From: Dacryopinax spathularia
Taxonomy: Eukaryota > Basidiomycota > Dacrymycetes > Dacrymycetales > Dacrymycetaceae
Length of the DNA: 64,000 nucleotides
Assembly (NCBI GenBank): GCA_037974965.1
Contig: JBBPFI010000003.1
Location: 1,178,001-1,242,000, forward strand
Direction of reading: 5' to 3'
The position numbers and the translations under genes are program-made. A model generated the notes under the pieces. The model did not search any database and had not been told where the DNA came from. It worked only from the letters and a program-made list of their open reading frames with translations. The number at the start of each line of letters is the position of its first letter. The first letter of the stretch is position 1. Below, piece after piece: positions 1 through 12,006 of the stretch.

Positions 1-3000
1 GCTCCACTTTTCCCAGTTCAGCGCGATTGAAATCAGTGGGCGAGCGCCGAGCAGCATATGGTCGTACCCAGGTTCAGGCAGATAGCAAGCAGGTATGGCA
101 TGTCTCTGTAACGATGCAGAGCTTCCAAAGATCGAACCGCTAGACACAATGCCATCAGAACAGCCGACACCAGATGGTGAAGCAGATCCAATGCCCAAGC
201 CCAAGCCTCAGACGATGCCAATAGCAGAGGAGGAAAGAGAAGCGCAAGCCGAGCAGCTACCAAAAGCGTCCAGAAGCCCCCCAGAAGGAAGCGCAGAAGC
301 TCAGGGTTTCTCTGTCAGATACGCCAGCAAACACGACAAAGGGCAGTCAAATAGCCTAAACCGGTCCGATCCGCCGGGTCGGGTTTTGCCTTTTTGGGTT
401 TTGAGTTCGCAGAACCCGTCTTCCTTCCTGCCGCTGGCACGGGACGAGCCAAACCAGCGGAAAGTTCGGGCTCCGCTGGGAGCGGCCTGTGGCGTGTACT
501 GGTAAGTAACGGCTTATCAGCGGTGCCGTGTGTTGAGTTTCGGCGATTGTTTCCCGTTTTCGGTGCTTTGGAGCATGGTGTTGCTGGAGGTGGGTGGAGG
601 CAACGTGTCCCCACGCGGTCGTTGATAGGAGTTTGATGGGAGTCACCTCCGCACGGCGCGGTGCATAGCAGGTCAGAGGACGCGCGTCTCGGAGACTTGT
701 CACTCCTGCCGGCGCTTAGGAAAGGAGAGTAGACTCGAGAAGAAGCAAGACAAAGGAGTCTCGGCCGTGCATTCCCCTTCGGCTCAGGGTTGAGCTCCGC
801 TGGTCTCCGCTGTCCATCCGACCGAGCGGGAAAGGCGATCGAGGAACCGGGCCGGATCCGGATTTAGCAAGTTAGGTGCTGGAGATAGCAGCGTTGGTCC
901 AGCGGAGAGGGAGGGATGATACGGTTCGCGCTCGTGCGGTGGTACGATTGATGGTGGTGGGCGGAGGGGTCTGGCCGCGGTTTGTGCTGTCGCTGTCGTC
1001 CAAGAGTTGCCGAACGGAACATGCTCGCTGATGAGCTAAGGTGATCCGGCCGGCCGCCGGCTCGGCCGACGATGATCCACGCAGTTGGGAGGGATAGGCA
1101 AATCGACAATCACCGCACCATCCCCCCGACCGAGGGGTAATAGTCCAATCACCGCGGTATCCCGCAACACACGACAGATCGACCCCGAACCATATATGGC
1201 AGCATGACGGCTGTTGTCCCGAGCCGCCGGGAGACGAGCCGGTAAAGGAGGGATCGGGATTGGGATTAACTTGCTCCCGCGGGAATAGGGTTACAGGGGT
1301 TATGATGGGGTTTATGCTTCTGCCCCGTGGGGTAACTTTAGTCTCGGTGCGGCTGTTCCAGTGTGAGTATTGTTGGACGAAAACGTGGTTTGCGCGAGGT
1401 TGGTGGCTGTGGGGTGTGATGCGCGAAGACAAGACAGGGGCTGCGAGATCTGCGTTTAGGAAGCAGTGTTTGTCCTCGGCGTGCTGAGGTATTGATGAGA
1501 CGCCTAGGACGCATTAGGCACTCCTGTCCACCGTCTTTCTTCCTCGAGCTGTCCGGCAGAACTTTCGGATTGATTTCCTCAGAACTTGTGCACGAGAACC
1601 CCGTGGGGGACAAACAGCTCGAACAAGGGAGAACGAGGCCGTGCCTGACGGTTGCCTAGTGACGGACTCGGTCGCGAGGCGGAAAGCGCACAATAGGCGC
1701 ACTGAGGCTGCGGGGCGCAGGGGTGGATCATGATCATCGACAGACGGGGAAGTAACGGGGACGGTCCGATAGGCCGGTTTTGACGAAGCTCGAGGAGAAG
1801 GTTTGGGGTTTGATGCCTGTCTCGCAGAAGGGGTTGACTTGCTCCCACGGCGTGGGTTTGCAGGGGTTCTGTATTGAGGCCCCAAACACTCGGGCTGCTG
1901 TCGTTGGGGAACTGAAAGGGGCGAACCAGCCAACTCGGAGCTGTAGTTGGTCACGCGAGTAACCAGCAGGGCTGAAGGTTGTGGAGGAGGAATGAGGCTG
2001 GAAGGGGCAAGTGCGTGCGTAACTTTCCGTCACGCTTCCGTGGGGCTTGGGGCTTCCGTGTTGCGTGTTTTGCCTTTTACTGCTGCCGTGCTGCAGTTTG
2101 GGGCTCACGTGGTGTACGCATCTTGTGTTCTTGTGCAGTGAGGATCGTGAGGCGAGCTTGCTGACTGGGTGCTGGTAGGAAGATCACAAGGTAGGCAAGT
2201 CAGCTTGCAACCAGTGAAAGGTTCGTGTTCGTCAGGAGTGCAGTACGAGTTCTAACGACTCTCCGCGCTTTCTCCGCACAGACGATCCCTTGGCGAATCG
2301 AATCGAAGCCGAAGCTGGAAGCCCGCAGGTGGCGGTGCAGGGAGGCTTCTCCGTCCCTCGGAGAAACGTTGGAGAGGGGCAGAAGGGAGAAGGGCTGGCA
2401 GTTGAAGAAGTGGGTGGGGCTTACGTCAGTCTGAGATCCCTATCTCTGTCCTTCCTTCTGAGGCTTCGGGGAAAAGGGATAGCCGGAGCCGGGTGAGACC
2501 GTTTTGCTGCCACTTTGCTGCTTTCCTGCTTCGGCTTCTTTTGCCCTTAGGGGCCGCATGGGTTTCGAGATTTTGCCAGGGTGAGGGATGTTTTTTGGGC
2601 GATCGGGCAAGAAGCGGATGTGCCGATATGATGCCGAGAAGGGTTTGCCGGTGCGTGGGGGCGGGGCTGAACCGAGCCGAGTTGAGTTGGTCAGGTGCGC
2701 GGGTCGTCTTGGTGACTACCGTTCGCTCCGCCGCTTTTGTTGGAGAAGAGGAGTGAATTTACTTGGTTGTGTAGGAGTACGAGTAGTGTATTGGACAAGG
2801 GCCAAGGGTGATGCTTATGCGCCGTGTTCATATGACCCAGGAGTGTGGGTTGTGGGGCGCTGGAGGGAGAAGACCGAAGGAGGAAGAAGGCGTGCGACGG
2901 GACAGGTCTGACGCCGCGGCGCCGTAAGGCTTTGGGAGCGCGTGCGCCAGGGGCAGGCGGGTGGTGACGTGAACGAACGGTATTGCATGTGAGAGGCGAG

Positions 3001-4012
3001 GCCGGGGTCCATAGTAGCAGAGCAGAGCAGAAACGGGCGAGCTCACGCTGCCGGGCCGGGCGTATCCGGGTGCAAAAGCAGCAGGCGGGGACAAAGTGGC
3101 GCGGGCGAGATCGGATGACCCCCCTTCGAGCCCCGAACGCATGTTCATTCAGCTCGTCCAATCCGGTCGCGTCCCCGTAAGCCGCGAAAAGGGCGTGTTC
3201 GATGCGCGGGATGAGGACGGACGGGGCGAGGAAAAGACGGGACCCCCAGAGGGGCGCAAAAAGGAACTTGCTGTCTGCGTGAGGAAGGGGCCCGTGCACC
3301 TGGGGACGCACGGCTGTGTATGTAATAATGCGTATCGCATGTGGGCAGCCCAAACTCCGATCAACAGGGGGCAGGCTGGAAGTAGGCAAAGGAGAAAAGA
3401 GTGAGGCTAGCGAGAAAAGAGAGAGGAAAGAGATGAGGACGGTGCACAACCGGCGGCAATGTGCCGGGCTTTGGTTGGGTGTGGTGCGGTAAGGTGTATG
3501 AAGAGAGTAGTGGATAATTGAGATGATCAGCCGCTGTGTGTTGTGTGTTTGCCCCCTTTGCACGCTCGCTCCGGCCGGTGCTTGTCACTTGGTTTTGCAC
3601 TTTGACTATCCGCCGGGTGTACTTCGCTTCTTCCCTCATCCACTCACAACCACTCCCCCCACGCCCGCCCCTTCGCCTCTCTCCCCTCATCTCGAAAGCG
3701 GGTTCATCCCTCCCTCCCTCCGTCCTTTCGTCACCACCACCTCACCCAATCCGTCAACCACCATCCTCTCCCCCTCTTCCTTCCACACCACCGCATACGG
3801 CATTATCACGTCCTCTTACTCCTCTCAGGCGTCGTCATCTCTTTCTCATTCGCATCCACCACCTCGGCTCAGTCCGCCTATCTATCTGCAGCCAGGCGTA
3901 ATTTACCCTCTCCCGGCAGATACCCACCCCACACAACCCGTCTTTGTCACCCCCGCCTCATCGGCGCCCAACCACCACCATAGCATCCATCCACCCCTTC
4001 TAGTGGCCCACG
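1..4012. other. Gene-poor leader region; no gene supported
   Basis: No coding region can be supported here by homology, codon pattern or coherent splice sites. A Pro/Glu-rich open frame at 95-505 (+) could be the last exon of a gene lying to the left, but nothing confirms it. From about 350 to 3,500 the plus strand is rich in G and T. Two degenerate related stretches occur near 1,268 and 1,837 (both start CTTGCTCCC and contain CAGGGGTT). From about 3,600 to 4,010 the plus strand becomes strongly pyrimidine-rich, as is common just upstream of fungal start codons, so the last 400 bp are probably the promoter and leader of the Reg1-like gene. Confidence 0.5.
3600..4012 (+). promoter_or_regulatory. 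CT-rich promoter/leader of the Reg1-like gene
   Basis: About 400 bp of C/T-rich plus-strand sequence runs directly into the start codon at 4,013. Pyrimidine-rich tracts at this position are typical of fungal core promoters and 5' leaders. No clear TATA box is visible. Confidence 0.35.
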
Positions 4013-6466
4013 ATGGCCCAATACATCCCTGGCTCGTCCGTGACTCTCAGCGCGGCGACAAAGATGCTCGAGCGGCTCCCTGCGCCCGACGACACAGACG
4101 TGAACACGCGCGTACCACGCATATGCGTCGATTACCTCAGCCACGACTGGGAGGAGCAGGACGTATGGGCAAGCTGGCGTAACATGACCAGGCACAAGAA
4201 CGAGATTGCGAACGGGACGAGGCTGGAGAACGCGAGCTGGAGGACTTGGTGGAAGCAGAGAAACCACCTCAAGACCGTTTCGCCAGAAACGCTAAACTGG
4301 CTCAAAGACTCGGACGTGACGTGGTTGTACGGTCCACTGCATACTGCCGCAGACCCGGTTCCCACGCCGAAGGAGGCAACGCTGAGCGACAAGCTGAACC
4401 TGGAGCCAGAATCATTACGGAACAGTAAGCGACCGGTGCCAGAGCGGCATACAAGCGAGAAGGTCGTGCATAGCTCTGCGAAGCCGACCAAACCAATCCT
4501 CAAGCAGCGCACGGTGGGAGAGATGCTGCGTTCTTTCTCGAGTGCGCACCTACGCGACTCGGACGGCGAGAGCATACGGGATACATCGTATTTCGGTGCT
4601 GGGTCCGGCGCAGAGAGCGACGCCGATGACCACAGCGATGCGAACGGAAACGGAACCCAGGTAAATATCGGAGTGGCCGTACCCCGCGCTGGAAGACCTC
4701 CGCTCACGCACACAAAGAGTGATTCAGCCACCACGACGCGGCGCAGGCCTGCAGGCCGCCGCTCCTCTCCTGGCTCGGCGGTGCACTTTGGTCCACGGGC
4801 GGACAGCTCGAGCCCCGGCTCGGGCTCCGCTTCGGGCACAAGCCTGCACCACGCTGCCGACGGAAGACCACACGACGGCAAGAAGCACATCAGCTTCAAC
4901 ACGTTTGTCGAGCAGTGCGTGGCGTACCCTCCTGAGCCCGGCTCGCCCAAGGGCAGGGACATGTTCATCGACCATGTGGGCGGGATGCGTCCCGTCGACG
5001 TGGACATGATGGATGAGGACGAGTACGACTATGCCTGGGCGCAGACGCAGAACCACGAGCGCGATGCCGGCTATGACCGGGATCACGAGGATGATGATTA
5101 CCTCACGTTCAAGACGAAGCGTAGGAGCGGTGAGTATGCAGCTGCGAACGCGGCATCATCTTCTTCGTCGGCTTCTTCCTCGCCGTCAGCAGTCACACCA
5201 CTATCTGGAACTGCCCGGCCAACCCCAACGCGCGGTGATTCAACATCCAGCACTGCCAGTCAACCTCTCACCATCCGGAAAATCGCTCCGACCGTGCTCA
5301 AGTCGAGTGGCAACTTCCCGTCCCCTAGTCCGGCACTTGTATGCGTCCTGCCTCCAGGTGCAGAACTCGACGGTCTCGGTCTGCCGCAAACTGGACCATT
5401 GAGTCCGGGCTATGTCAGCCAGGGGTACGACGACCTCCCCCTGCAGCGGACCGAGAAGGATCGCGAGCTCGAGCTCCGTGGTGGGCGAACAACCTGGCGC
5501 GGTCGCTCCAACTCGAACAACGGCAGCTACCTGGGTACGATGGAGGAAGACGAGCTGGAAGACGATGACGACGACGCGATGCACATTGACTACTTCTCGG
5601 TCCAGCCCGCGAGCAGCCGGTCGCGTGCGCACCACCAGCCACAGGCCGACTACGGCGTCGGCCAGGAGTACGTCATCGAGGATAGCAGGAGCGGCCGTGG
5701 GCGGCATCATACGTCCGCACAGTCGCCGGCTGCCAGCTCGAACGGCACGGCTCCCACGAGCCCAAGTGCACAGCGGAGACACGCGAACGGTGCTGTCTCC
5801 GGTGGTCGAGGCAGGAGTAACTCTGGCTCGAGCGTGCAAGTGCCCGTCTGGCCGCGCGCGACTTCGACGGGGAAGAGCATTCTCAAGGACCGCCCGGCGT
5901 CGAAAGAGCGTCGGCTAGGCCGCACGGGCCCGACGTCCCCCGGAGAAGTGGAAGGCGACGCACCGCGAGGCCGAAGCAGCACGCGAAGCCCGCCAGACGA
6001 GCGGGAACGAAGCGGGTCCTCCGCTGTGGGGATCGCGATCCCCGGCTCTAGCTCAAGCAGCTCCAGCAACAGCTCATTATCCCCCCGACTAACTCGCGGT
6101 CGGCAATCCGCCTCGACCTCTTCCTTACCCAACGCCGCTTCCGGCCCAACGCCCACCAGCCTCCGGGCCCGAGGACCAGGAGTGACGATCGACACTTCTC
6201 CCACGGTCTCATTCTCCCTCGGAGGACACAGCGAGTCCCCAATAAGCCAAACGAGCTCGCACGGCTTCCCGAGCCCGGATCCGAACCCAAGCCCGCCAAT
6301 AAACATCCCTATGGGGGGTGGGCTGCATCGCAGTACGAGCGGCAGCAATGTGCGTATGCTGGCGGGTGAGGATGGGCTTCTGAGCCGAGCGGCTGGGGCC
6401 GTTAGTAGGGGCTTCGGTGCGCTCTGGGGCAGCCCGGAGGCGAGTGCTGTCACGGAACGACGATGA
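4013..6466 (+). CDS. Reg1-like protein phosphatase 1 regulatory subunit (glucose repression)
   Basis: This single-exon gene encodes 817 aa. Residues about 39-111 match the conserved block of Reg1/Reg2 and the 'AreA GATA-like' domain (DUF1752, PF08550), including DYLSHDWEEQDVWASW, RLENASWRTWWKQ and SPETLNWLKDSDVTWLYGPL. Around residue 289, KKHISFNTFVEQC resembles the Reg1 block that carries the PP1-docking (RVxF-like) motif. In yeasts, Reg1 targets PP1 (Glc7) to the Snf1/AMPK kinase and so maintains glucose repression. That role is inferred from the family. Most of the remainder is low-complexity Ser/Gly/Asp-rich sequence with several acidic patches and basic SILKDR-type stretches. The start at 4,013 is supported because the conserved domain begins about 40 residues later. 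The following gene is convergent. Confidence 0.85.
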   Translation: MAQYIPGSSVTLSAATKMLERLPAPDDTDVNTRVPRICVDYLSHDWEEQDVWASWRNMTRHKNEIANGTRLENASWRTWWKQRNHLKTVSPETLNWLKDSDVTWLYGPLHTAADPVPTPKEATLSDKLNLEPESLRNSKRPVPERHTSEKVVHSSAKPTKPILKQRTVGEMLRSFSSAHLRDSDGESIRDTSYFGAGSGAESDADDHSDANGNGTQVNIGVAVPRAGRPPLTHTKSDSATTTRRRPAGRRSSPGSAVHFGPRADSSSPGSGSASGTSLHHAADGRPHDGKKHISFNTFVEQCVAYPPEPGSPKGRDMFIDHVGGMRPVDVDMMDEDEYDYAWAQTQNHERDAGYDRDHEDDDYLTFKTKRRSGEYAAANAASSSSSASSSPSAVTPLSGTARPTPTRGDSTSSTASQPLTIRKIAPTVLKSSGNFPSPSPALVCVLPPGAELDGLGLPQTGPLSPGYVSQGYDDLPLQRTEKDRELELRGGRTTWRGRSNSNNGSYLGTMEEDELEDDDDDAMHIDYFSVQPASSRSRAHHQPQADYGVGQEYVIEDSRSGRGRHHTSAQSPAASSNGTAPTSPSAQRRHANGAVSGGRGRSNSGSSVQVPVWPRATSTGKSILKDRPASKERRLGRTGPTSPGEVEGDAPRGRSSTRSPPDERERSGSSAVGIAIPGSSSSSSSNSSLSPRLTRGRQSASTSSLPNAASGPTPTSLRARGPGVTIDTSPTVSFSLGGHSESPISQTSSHGFPSPDPNPSPPINIPMGGGLHRSTSGSNVRMLAGEDGLLSRAAGAVSRGFGALWGSPEASAVTERR

Positions 6467-7332
6467 GCACGAATGCGTTCGGAGCGACTGGTCAGTGATT
6501 TACCCACAATTTGGTAATTCGTTCTAATATCCTGTTGCAGGTTGATACCCGCTCCGACGCAACGTACACTACCCTTATCTTCAATTCGCAAATTGCAGCG
6601 CTTCCTGCGGCTTCGTTTCGCCGGTTGTATTCTGTGCTTCACCCGATCACACTCTACTGTACATCGCACGTCTAACCTCCTCCATCTCCATCTCCGCAAC
6701 CTCTTCCATATGCAACCCAACCCGTCCACCAATAATGCCCCCTATCCCCCACCGCAATCCTCAATCGTCTCCCTCGCCTCCCCCTTTCTTCTATATCTTT
6801 CCTTCATGCAAAGCATGCGTTAGTTACCTCGTCGTCTGTGCTCTGTTTCTTTTCTTTCTGCATAACGGCGCTGGACCATTCTCCTCGCACGCGTATGTCA
6901 CCCACTCTCCATGCGATACTACAAGCCCCTGGAAGTCGGGCTGTTCCCTTTACTCTTTTCTCCTCCTTGTTTTACTTAGTGCTACTTACGCGCGCGCACC
7001 TTTGTTTTCTTGCTGTTTGTTTTCTCTCGGTCTCTTCGTTCCTCAATGATGACTATCATATTGCCCAAAATGAGAGTGAAACTCGCGAGTGCGGGGCAGC
7101 CGCGCAGAGCCCCTCCACATGACATCACGTCCCGAAAGAGAAAGACGGTCCAACATCGGACCGAGCCCCACACTTCATCTCCTTGGAGCCACACGCAACA
7201 CACGCAACAGGAGTCACTCCGCACTTGTTGATTGATACAGCCAACTCCCGGCTAGCTTACATTCACCCCATTCGCGATTTGTCCGAAAGAAAGAAAGAAC
7301 CTCAAAATACCCTGGGAAAAGGAGGAAACAGA
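6467..7332. other. Intergenic region between convergent genes
   Basis: This stretch holds the two 3' ends of the Reg1-like gene (+) and the lipase gene (-). It is T- and C-rich on the plus strand at 6,700-7,050, consistent with 3' UTR and termination sequence. No gene is supported. Confidence 0.5.
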
Positions 7333-8435
7333 TCATGTGCAGTAGATCGTGCCGAGCCAAATGCCGTTATACGGTCCCAGATGGTCGGCAATGTTGCCGT
7401 CGAAGATATTCGGGACCGCTAGTTATACCGGCATCTTGGTCAACATACGCCCTTGCCCTTGTGCTAGGAATAAGCTTACCTCCAGTCGAGCAGTCCACAT
7501 CGGTATTGTCGTCCCCCGCGCACGCGACCCACTCGGTGCCGGTGATGATATGCACTTCGCCTTGAGGATGCTCGAAGCCCAGGAACCTGCCGGGCACGAT
7601 CGGGATGGGGTCGTGCATGTCGGTGATGTGGACGAGGTTGAGGTGCGAGTCGACATAGGATGCGAAGGCGGGGTTGCCGACGCGTGGAAGGCCGTAGAGG
7701 ACTGCACGGACGCTGACGGACGATGGTAGGTGCAGAGGTAGGTAGACAGCGTCAAGCAGGGAGATTGCTCCTCCTGTGGACAGGTTTAGCATGGGGTTTC
7801 GCAGCAGGGTTGTCAAAACTCTCACCCAGGGAATGGCCGATGGTGATGACTTGCGTAACGCCATGGTCGCTGATGACCCGCTGGACGGCCGCGAGGACGG
7901 CTGCTGCGCTCCGTGATTGAGCACCCAAGAAACCGTTATGCGCCTGGATAGAACTGCTCAAGCCCGGATAGAGGGTCGAATCCAAGTTGGTCAAGAAGAC
8001 TAAACTCCAATAATCAGGATGGAATATGACAACGCTTGAAGATGCTTACAATCCGCGTCGGTGAGCAGACCTGGCACACGGTTAGCAGGGTGCAGCAAGG
8101 CTGGAGGACGCGCATGTACTCAAGAACTGGGTCGGATCCGTCCCCTCGTGGGCAACAACGGCCGCATGTTCGCTCGGCCAATATCCCACATAATAATACG
8201 GCGTCTCATCATCGTCTCCGCCTGTCACGTAAGGGACGAAGTCCGGATTGGCAGCGCATGCCTGTCCGCAGCTCCAGGTAGCCGTGCCAGAGCAGTATGC
8301 AGCGCGAGCGAACTGCGTATACGGGCTGTAGGAGTTGACGGTCGATGTCGATACCGACGTGACACCCGCCCTGGGTAACGGAGACGCGTAGGCACCGACG
8401 AACAGGGCAGCAATAGAAACGACGGAGCCGAGCAT
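7333..8435 (-). CDS. Secreted lipase, class 3 (alpha/beta hydrolase)
   Basis: Five exons (8435-8120, 8070-8050, 7999-7826, 7773-7480, 7418-7333) join in frame to 296 aa. The protein starts with a signal peptide (MLGSVVSIAALFVGAYA). The class 3 lipase landmarks follow in order: LLTDADFF and TNLDSTLYPG, the nucleophile elbow GHSLGG (split by an intron at the last Gly), an Asp region VHITDMHDPIP, and a His near the C-terminus in ADHLGPYNG. The three presumed catalytic residues Ser, Asp and His are therefore present. It probably hydrolyses lipid or aryl esters outside the cell; the exact substrate (triglyceride or feruloyl ester) cannot be told. The start was chosen because a TATA box lies 78 bp upstream, which would place the more upstream ATG at 8,501 before transcription begins. 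Exon 2 is only 21 bp. Confidence 0.85.
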
Positions 8436-8511
8436 GTTGGTTTCCACGCTTCGGGTATTGACGAGCAAGAACAGACTGCCCCTGCCGTTAGCCCTCTGCA
8501 AGCATTGCTGG

Positions 8512-8520
8512 GATTTATAG
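8512..8520 (-). promoter_or_regulatory. TATA box of the lipase gene
   Basis: On the minus strand the sequence reads CTATAAATCC about 78 bp upstream of the chosen lipase ATG, a normal distance for a strongly inducible secreted-enzyme gene. Confidence 0.5.
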
Positions 8521-9806
8521 CATCTTGATCATTTCTGCTCGGGCCGACGACGTCCTGGCTGGCATGGTGAACATAGGGGCGATGTGTCTCGTGTTCACGT
8601 CCCAGAACACGGCATGCGTGGAATATTCCCTTCGTGTCTTCCATCGGAGTACATCAGATCGGTCCCGTTGACAATACCCGGTCGAAAATAGCCCTGCACA
8701 CAAAGTCACCGGCACCGATGCAGAGCTCTGAGCATGCCAGACTAGCCCGGTCCACGCAGAGACACTGGCGATCAGCGTGTTGCCAGGACAGAAACATAGG
8801 GATGAGAAGCGTGCAAGTGCGAGCCAGGGGCGTGTTGTGCTTGGGCATGTGACGCATCATCCGGGATGTGCATGCATGGACGGTTGTGTGCTGGAATGCT
8901 GGACCTTGTTGAACTTTGTCACCCGGCTATTATTACCGCCTTTTGCGACGGGATCAGACTATCCTTGCCCCTGGCTTCCGGCGGCGTGCCTGGCGCCGTC
9001 TCCGGGGAAGAGGGGTCAAGTGCGGGGATAGAAGAGGAAAACAACAGTCGCGATCGTTTTGACCGGCCATTGCCAGGTTAGCAACAGAGATAACTTTTCT
9101 AACTCGGATGGCCTGGACGCAGACATTGAACGGAAACCGAACTTGGGCCGACTTGCACAATAGGACGTCCATTGTCTGATAAGGCCGTACCGGTGCAACG
9201 GTACTCGCAGAAAGCTGATCCAGGCTGAATTACGGCAAGAATCTATCAACATAACCGGAAGTCACACGCTACACCGTGATAGCAGGTCAGACTATAAGAG
9301 CAGGTGCTTCCAAATGTCGCTGCCGCAGGTGAAGCACGAGGTTCGTGGCGTCCAGAGAATCAGAGTCTGGATGATCTCCCCAGTTAAGAGATGAAAAAAG
9401 TTCTTGCACGTCTCTACTGGCGATCATGTCTGCCAACCAAAGGACTTTCAGCGCGCCAAGCAAGGAAGGCATCCTACCACCCAGCGGCCAATACCTCGCA
9501 CGAAGAATTCCAGCGGATCCCGGCCAATGAAAGGAAAACAGATCGTGCCATAAGATTACAGATTGCATATACCATTATACGAAGGAACGTACGGCCGGAG
9601 CACTTCTCGCATGCTCTCGCACGTGGGGCTGGCAGGCTGACGGGCTGAATCGCACGTTGGGGAACGTGATGAGGATATCGTAGACGGATGGTCGGCCGAA
9701 AGTGGGATGACGGCCGACAGGAGGGTATTCGGGATGTTGGATGGTACGGAAAGACCAGTATTGGCAGCCTTTGGGGTTGATCGAAGTCGGGAGAAGAAGG
9801 GGTAGT
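8521..9806. other. Intergenic region, nothing recognised
   Basis: This stretch lies between the upstream region of the lipase gene and the 3' end of the She3-like gene. The open frames in it are short, lack recognisable domains and have no coherent splice structure. No gene or repeat is supported. Confidence 0.5.
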
Positions 9807-11582
9807 CTACTCGGAGATGGAAGCCAGGTCGGGCACGGCGGGCGAAGGGTGGATCGAGCCTGTAAATCCGGAAACGGAGGGTGTTGGTCCATGGCCAACG
9901 CGCATCAATCGCCGTATACGGTTGAGCTCGTCTTGTATGCCTCTGCAAAGGCGTCAACACGGATCTTAGGGACGTAGGTCGGTAAGGAACGTACTGTGCT
10001 ATCTTCAGTGCCTCCGCTGAGTCTGTCGAAGACTGAGAAGCTTTTTGCAGCAGCTCGTCTAGATATGGCTTGACCAGAGTTGATAGTTCTCGATCGGCGG
10101 CTTTTGACTCCTCCTTCAGACCATCGAGTTGGGTCCTTTGTCTCCTGCACAATGTCAGCTCATGTTTTCACAGCAAGGTAAGAATACGCACTTCGATTCC
10201 TCCACAAGCTTCAGCACACTCTGGTACTTCTTGCTCATCTCCTCCACCTCTCGTCGATGCTGTTCCTCCCGCTTGGCGATCTCTTTCCTCACACCGTCCA
10301 TCTCAGCCTTCCAAGACCCAGTCATACCCTTCACGCTCTCGCTCAACGTGATATACTCGCGATGACTCTTCTGGCTGATTGCGGAGGCTTCTGCGAGCTG
10401 CTTCTCCATCTCCTTGATGGCGGATTTGCTGGCGGTCGTCTCCGTCTTCAGCTGGCTTTTGAGTGAGAGGGCTTCGGCTTCGGCTTTTCGTGCTCGGTCG
10501 AGCAGTTCTTGTAGTAGTCGTTCTTTGCGCGCTACGACCTATATGAGAATGAGCGCCGAACCTCCGATAGGGCCGAAAAAGGCGCATACATTGTTCAAAT
10601 TCTCGATCTCCATCCTCATTCTCTCCCGTCCATCTTTTAGATCCTCGTTTTGCCGTGTCAGCTGTATGCACTGTAAGCTGTCTGCCGCTTCCGCATAATG
10701 GGAGTAAAGCGTACTTGAGCAACCTGCCTCTGGCTGGTTCGCAGCTGGTTCTTCGTATTCTCTAGTGCATTCCTAGCATTGCTCACCCCCGCCTGCAGCT
10801 CAGCAAGCACCTTTGTCGTCCCTCCGGCTCCGCTCGCTTTTCTTAGAGAGGACTTGAAGGCCGATGAGAAGTTAGGAGAGCTCGGAGAAGGAGACAGTTG
10901 TGGGTCACCGGAGAGGGACGCAGGTGTGAGCGGCTCGGAAAGACCGCCGTTAATGGATGGTGATGGTAGTGGGCCGAGGGAGGAGGGAGGGCGTGCTGTG
11001 GATGTGCTTGCCGCAAGTCCGCCGTCTTCTGCTAGAGCCCGAGCATGTCCTGTATGATATCAATATCCGCCTGGATTGAGCTCGATGCAAAGCGCCACAT
11101 ACCGACTGAGCTGACAGGTATGCCTGTGACTTCACGTCAGCTCAGTTACACGATATTTCAGTCTATGAGGGGTACTCACGAGATATAGATCGTGTAGGGC
11201 TGCGACTCCTCGTCTTATGCAGCTGCGCATCTCCGTATTCCTCCGGCAGGCCCTCCCGTATGCTTGCAGCCGGACCAAGCGCACCCACACCCGCACCGTT
11301 CGCCACTGGGAGGGGTAGATGGCTCCCCCCGTCTCCTATAGCAGCGGCTATGACGCTCAGCTGCTCATGGCTGCTTCTTCGTCTGGCCGACCCTGCGCGG
11401 CCGTTGGTAAACGCGCTTGGTGGACCGCTGGGTGTACTGGGCTCATTGAGCATTCGGGAGGAGGATGACATGCCAGGTGATAGTGGTCCGCGAGTCGAAA
11501 GCCGCGAGTTTGGTCGTGATGAGGCTTGTCGTGATGGCGGCCGTGAGCTGGATGTTGGGACTGGTATCGCAGATGCGGACAT
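9807..11582 (-). CDS. Coiled-coil protein resembling She3 (SWI5-dependent HO expression protein 3)
   Basis: A multi-exon minus-strand gene. Exon 1 (11582 to about 11181) encodes a Ser/Pro/Arg-rich disordered N-terminus beginning MSASAIPVPTSSSRPPSRQ. A very short exon (IPVSSVG) follows, then a Ser/Pro linker. A long heptad-rich coiled coil follows in several exons, including KVLAELQAGVSNARNALEN, LTRQNEDLKDGRERMRMEI, VVARKERLLQELLDRARKA and KREEQHRREVEEMSKKYQ. The C-terminus continues through GIQDELNRIRRLMR to a stop at 9,807. The layout and the paired short helices resemble fungal She3, the adaptor that links mRNA-binding proteins to type V myosin. Sequence identity over a coiled coil is weak evidence, so another coiled-coil protein is possible. 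Confidence 0.45.
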
Positions 11583-12006
11583 TGTCGTGATGGCAAGAGG
11601 CGTTGAAAGCGATGGTCTATGGTATGGTTGACGCGGTGTCTATCGAAGTTGCATGCAAGTGATGGGATCGACGCGTTTCGACGCGTGTTTTGGAGTCCTG
11701 CAGCCGCTCGACCGCGCACACGAAGCAGTTGATCAAGCGCAGAAGACGATGAGAGCACAAGTCGGCCAGGCGAATAAGAGCGGAGGCGGGGTGTTATTCG
11801 CTCCCCGTCCTACCGTTTCTGACAACTACCCGCATCGCCACCGTTAAGGGGCACCTATTCAGTTTCACCCAATTTGGAGACGCGTTACGCGACTCAGAGA
11901 CGTGATATTACGTGTCGCTGTGGTGTCCCTTGCCTCTCTCCACACATTCCGGTCATCGTATCCTACCCAGCTTCAACTTCCACGAGTCAATCATTTTGTC
12001 TCAAAC

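Noticed and set aside
95-505. Open frame of 136 codons at the left edge, Pro/Glu-rich
   Set aside because: It has no recognisable domain, no convincing start or splice site, and could equally be leader sequence. It is mentioned only as a possible 3' exon.
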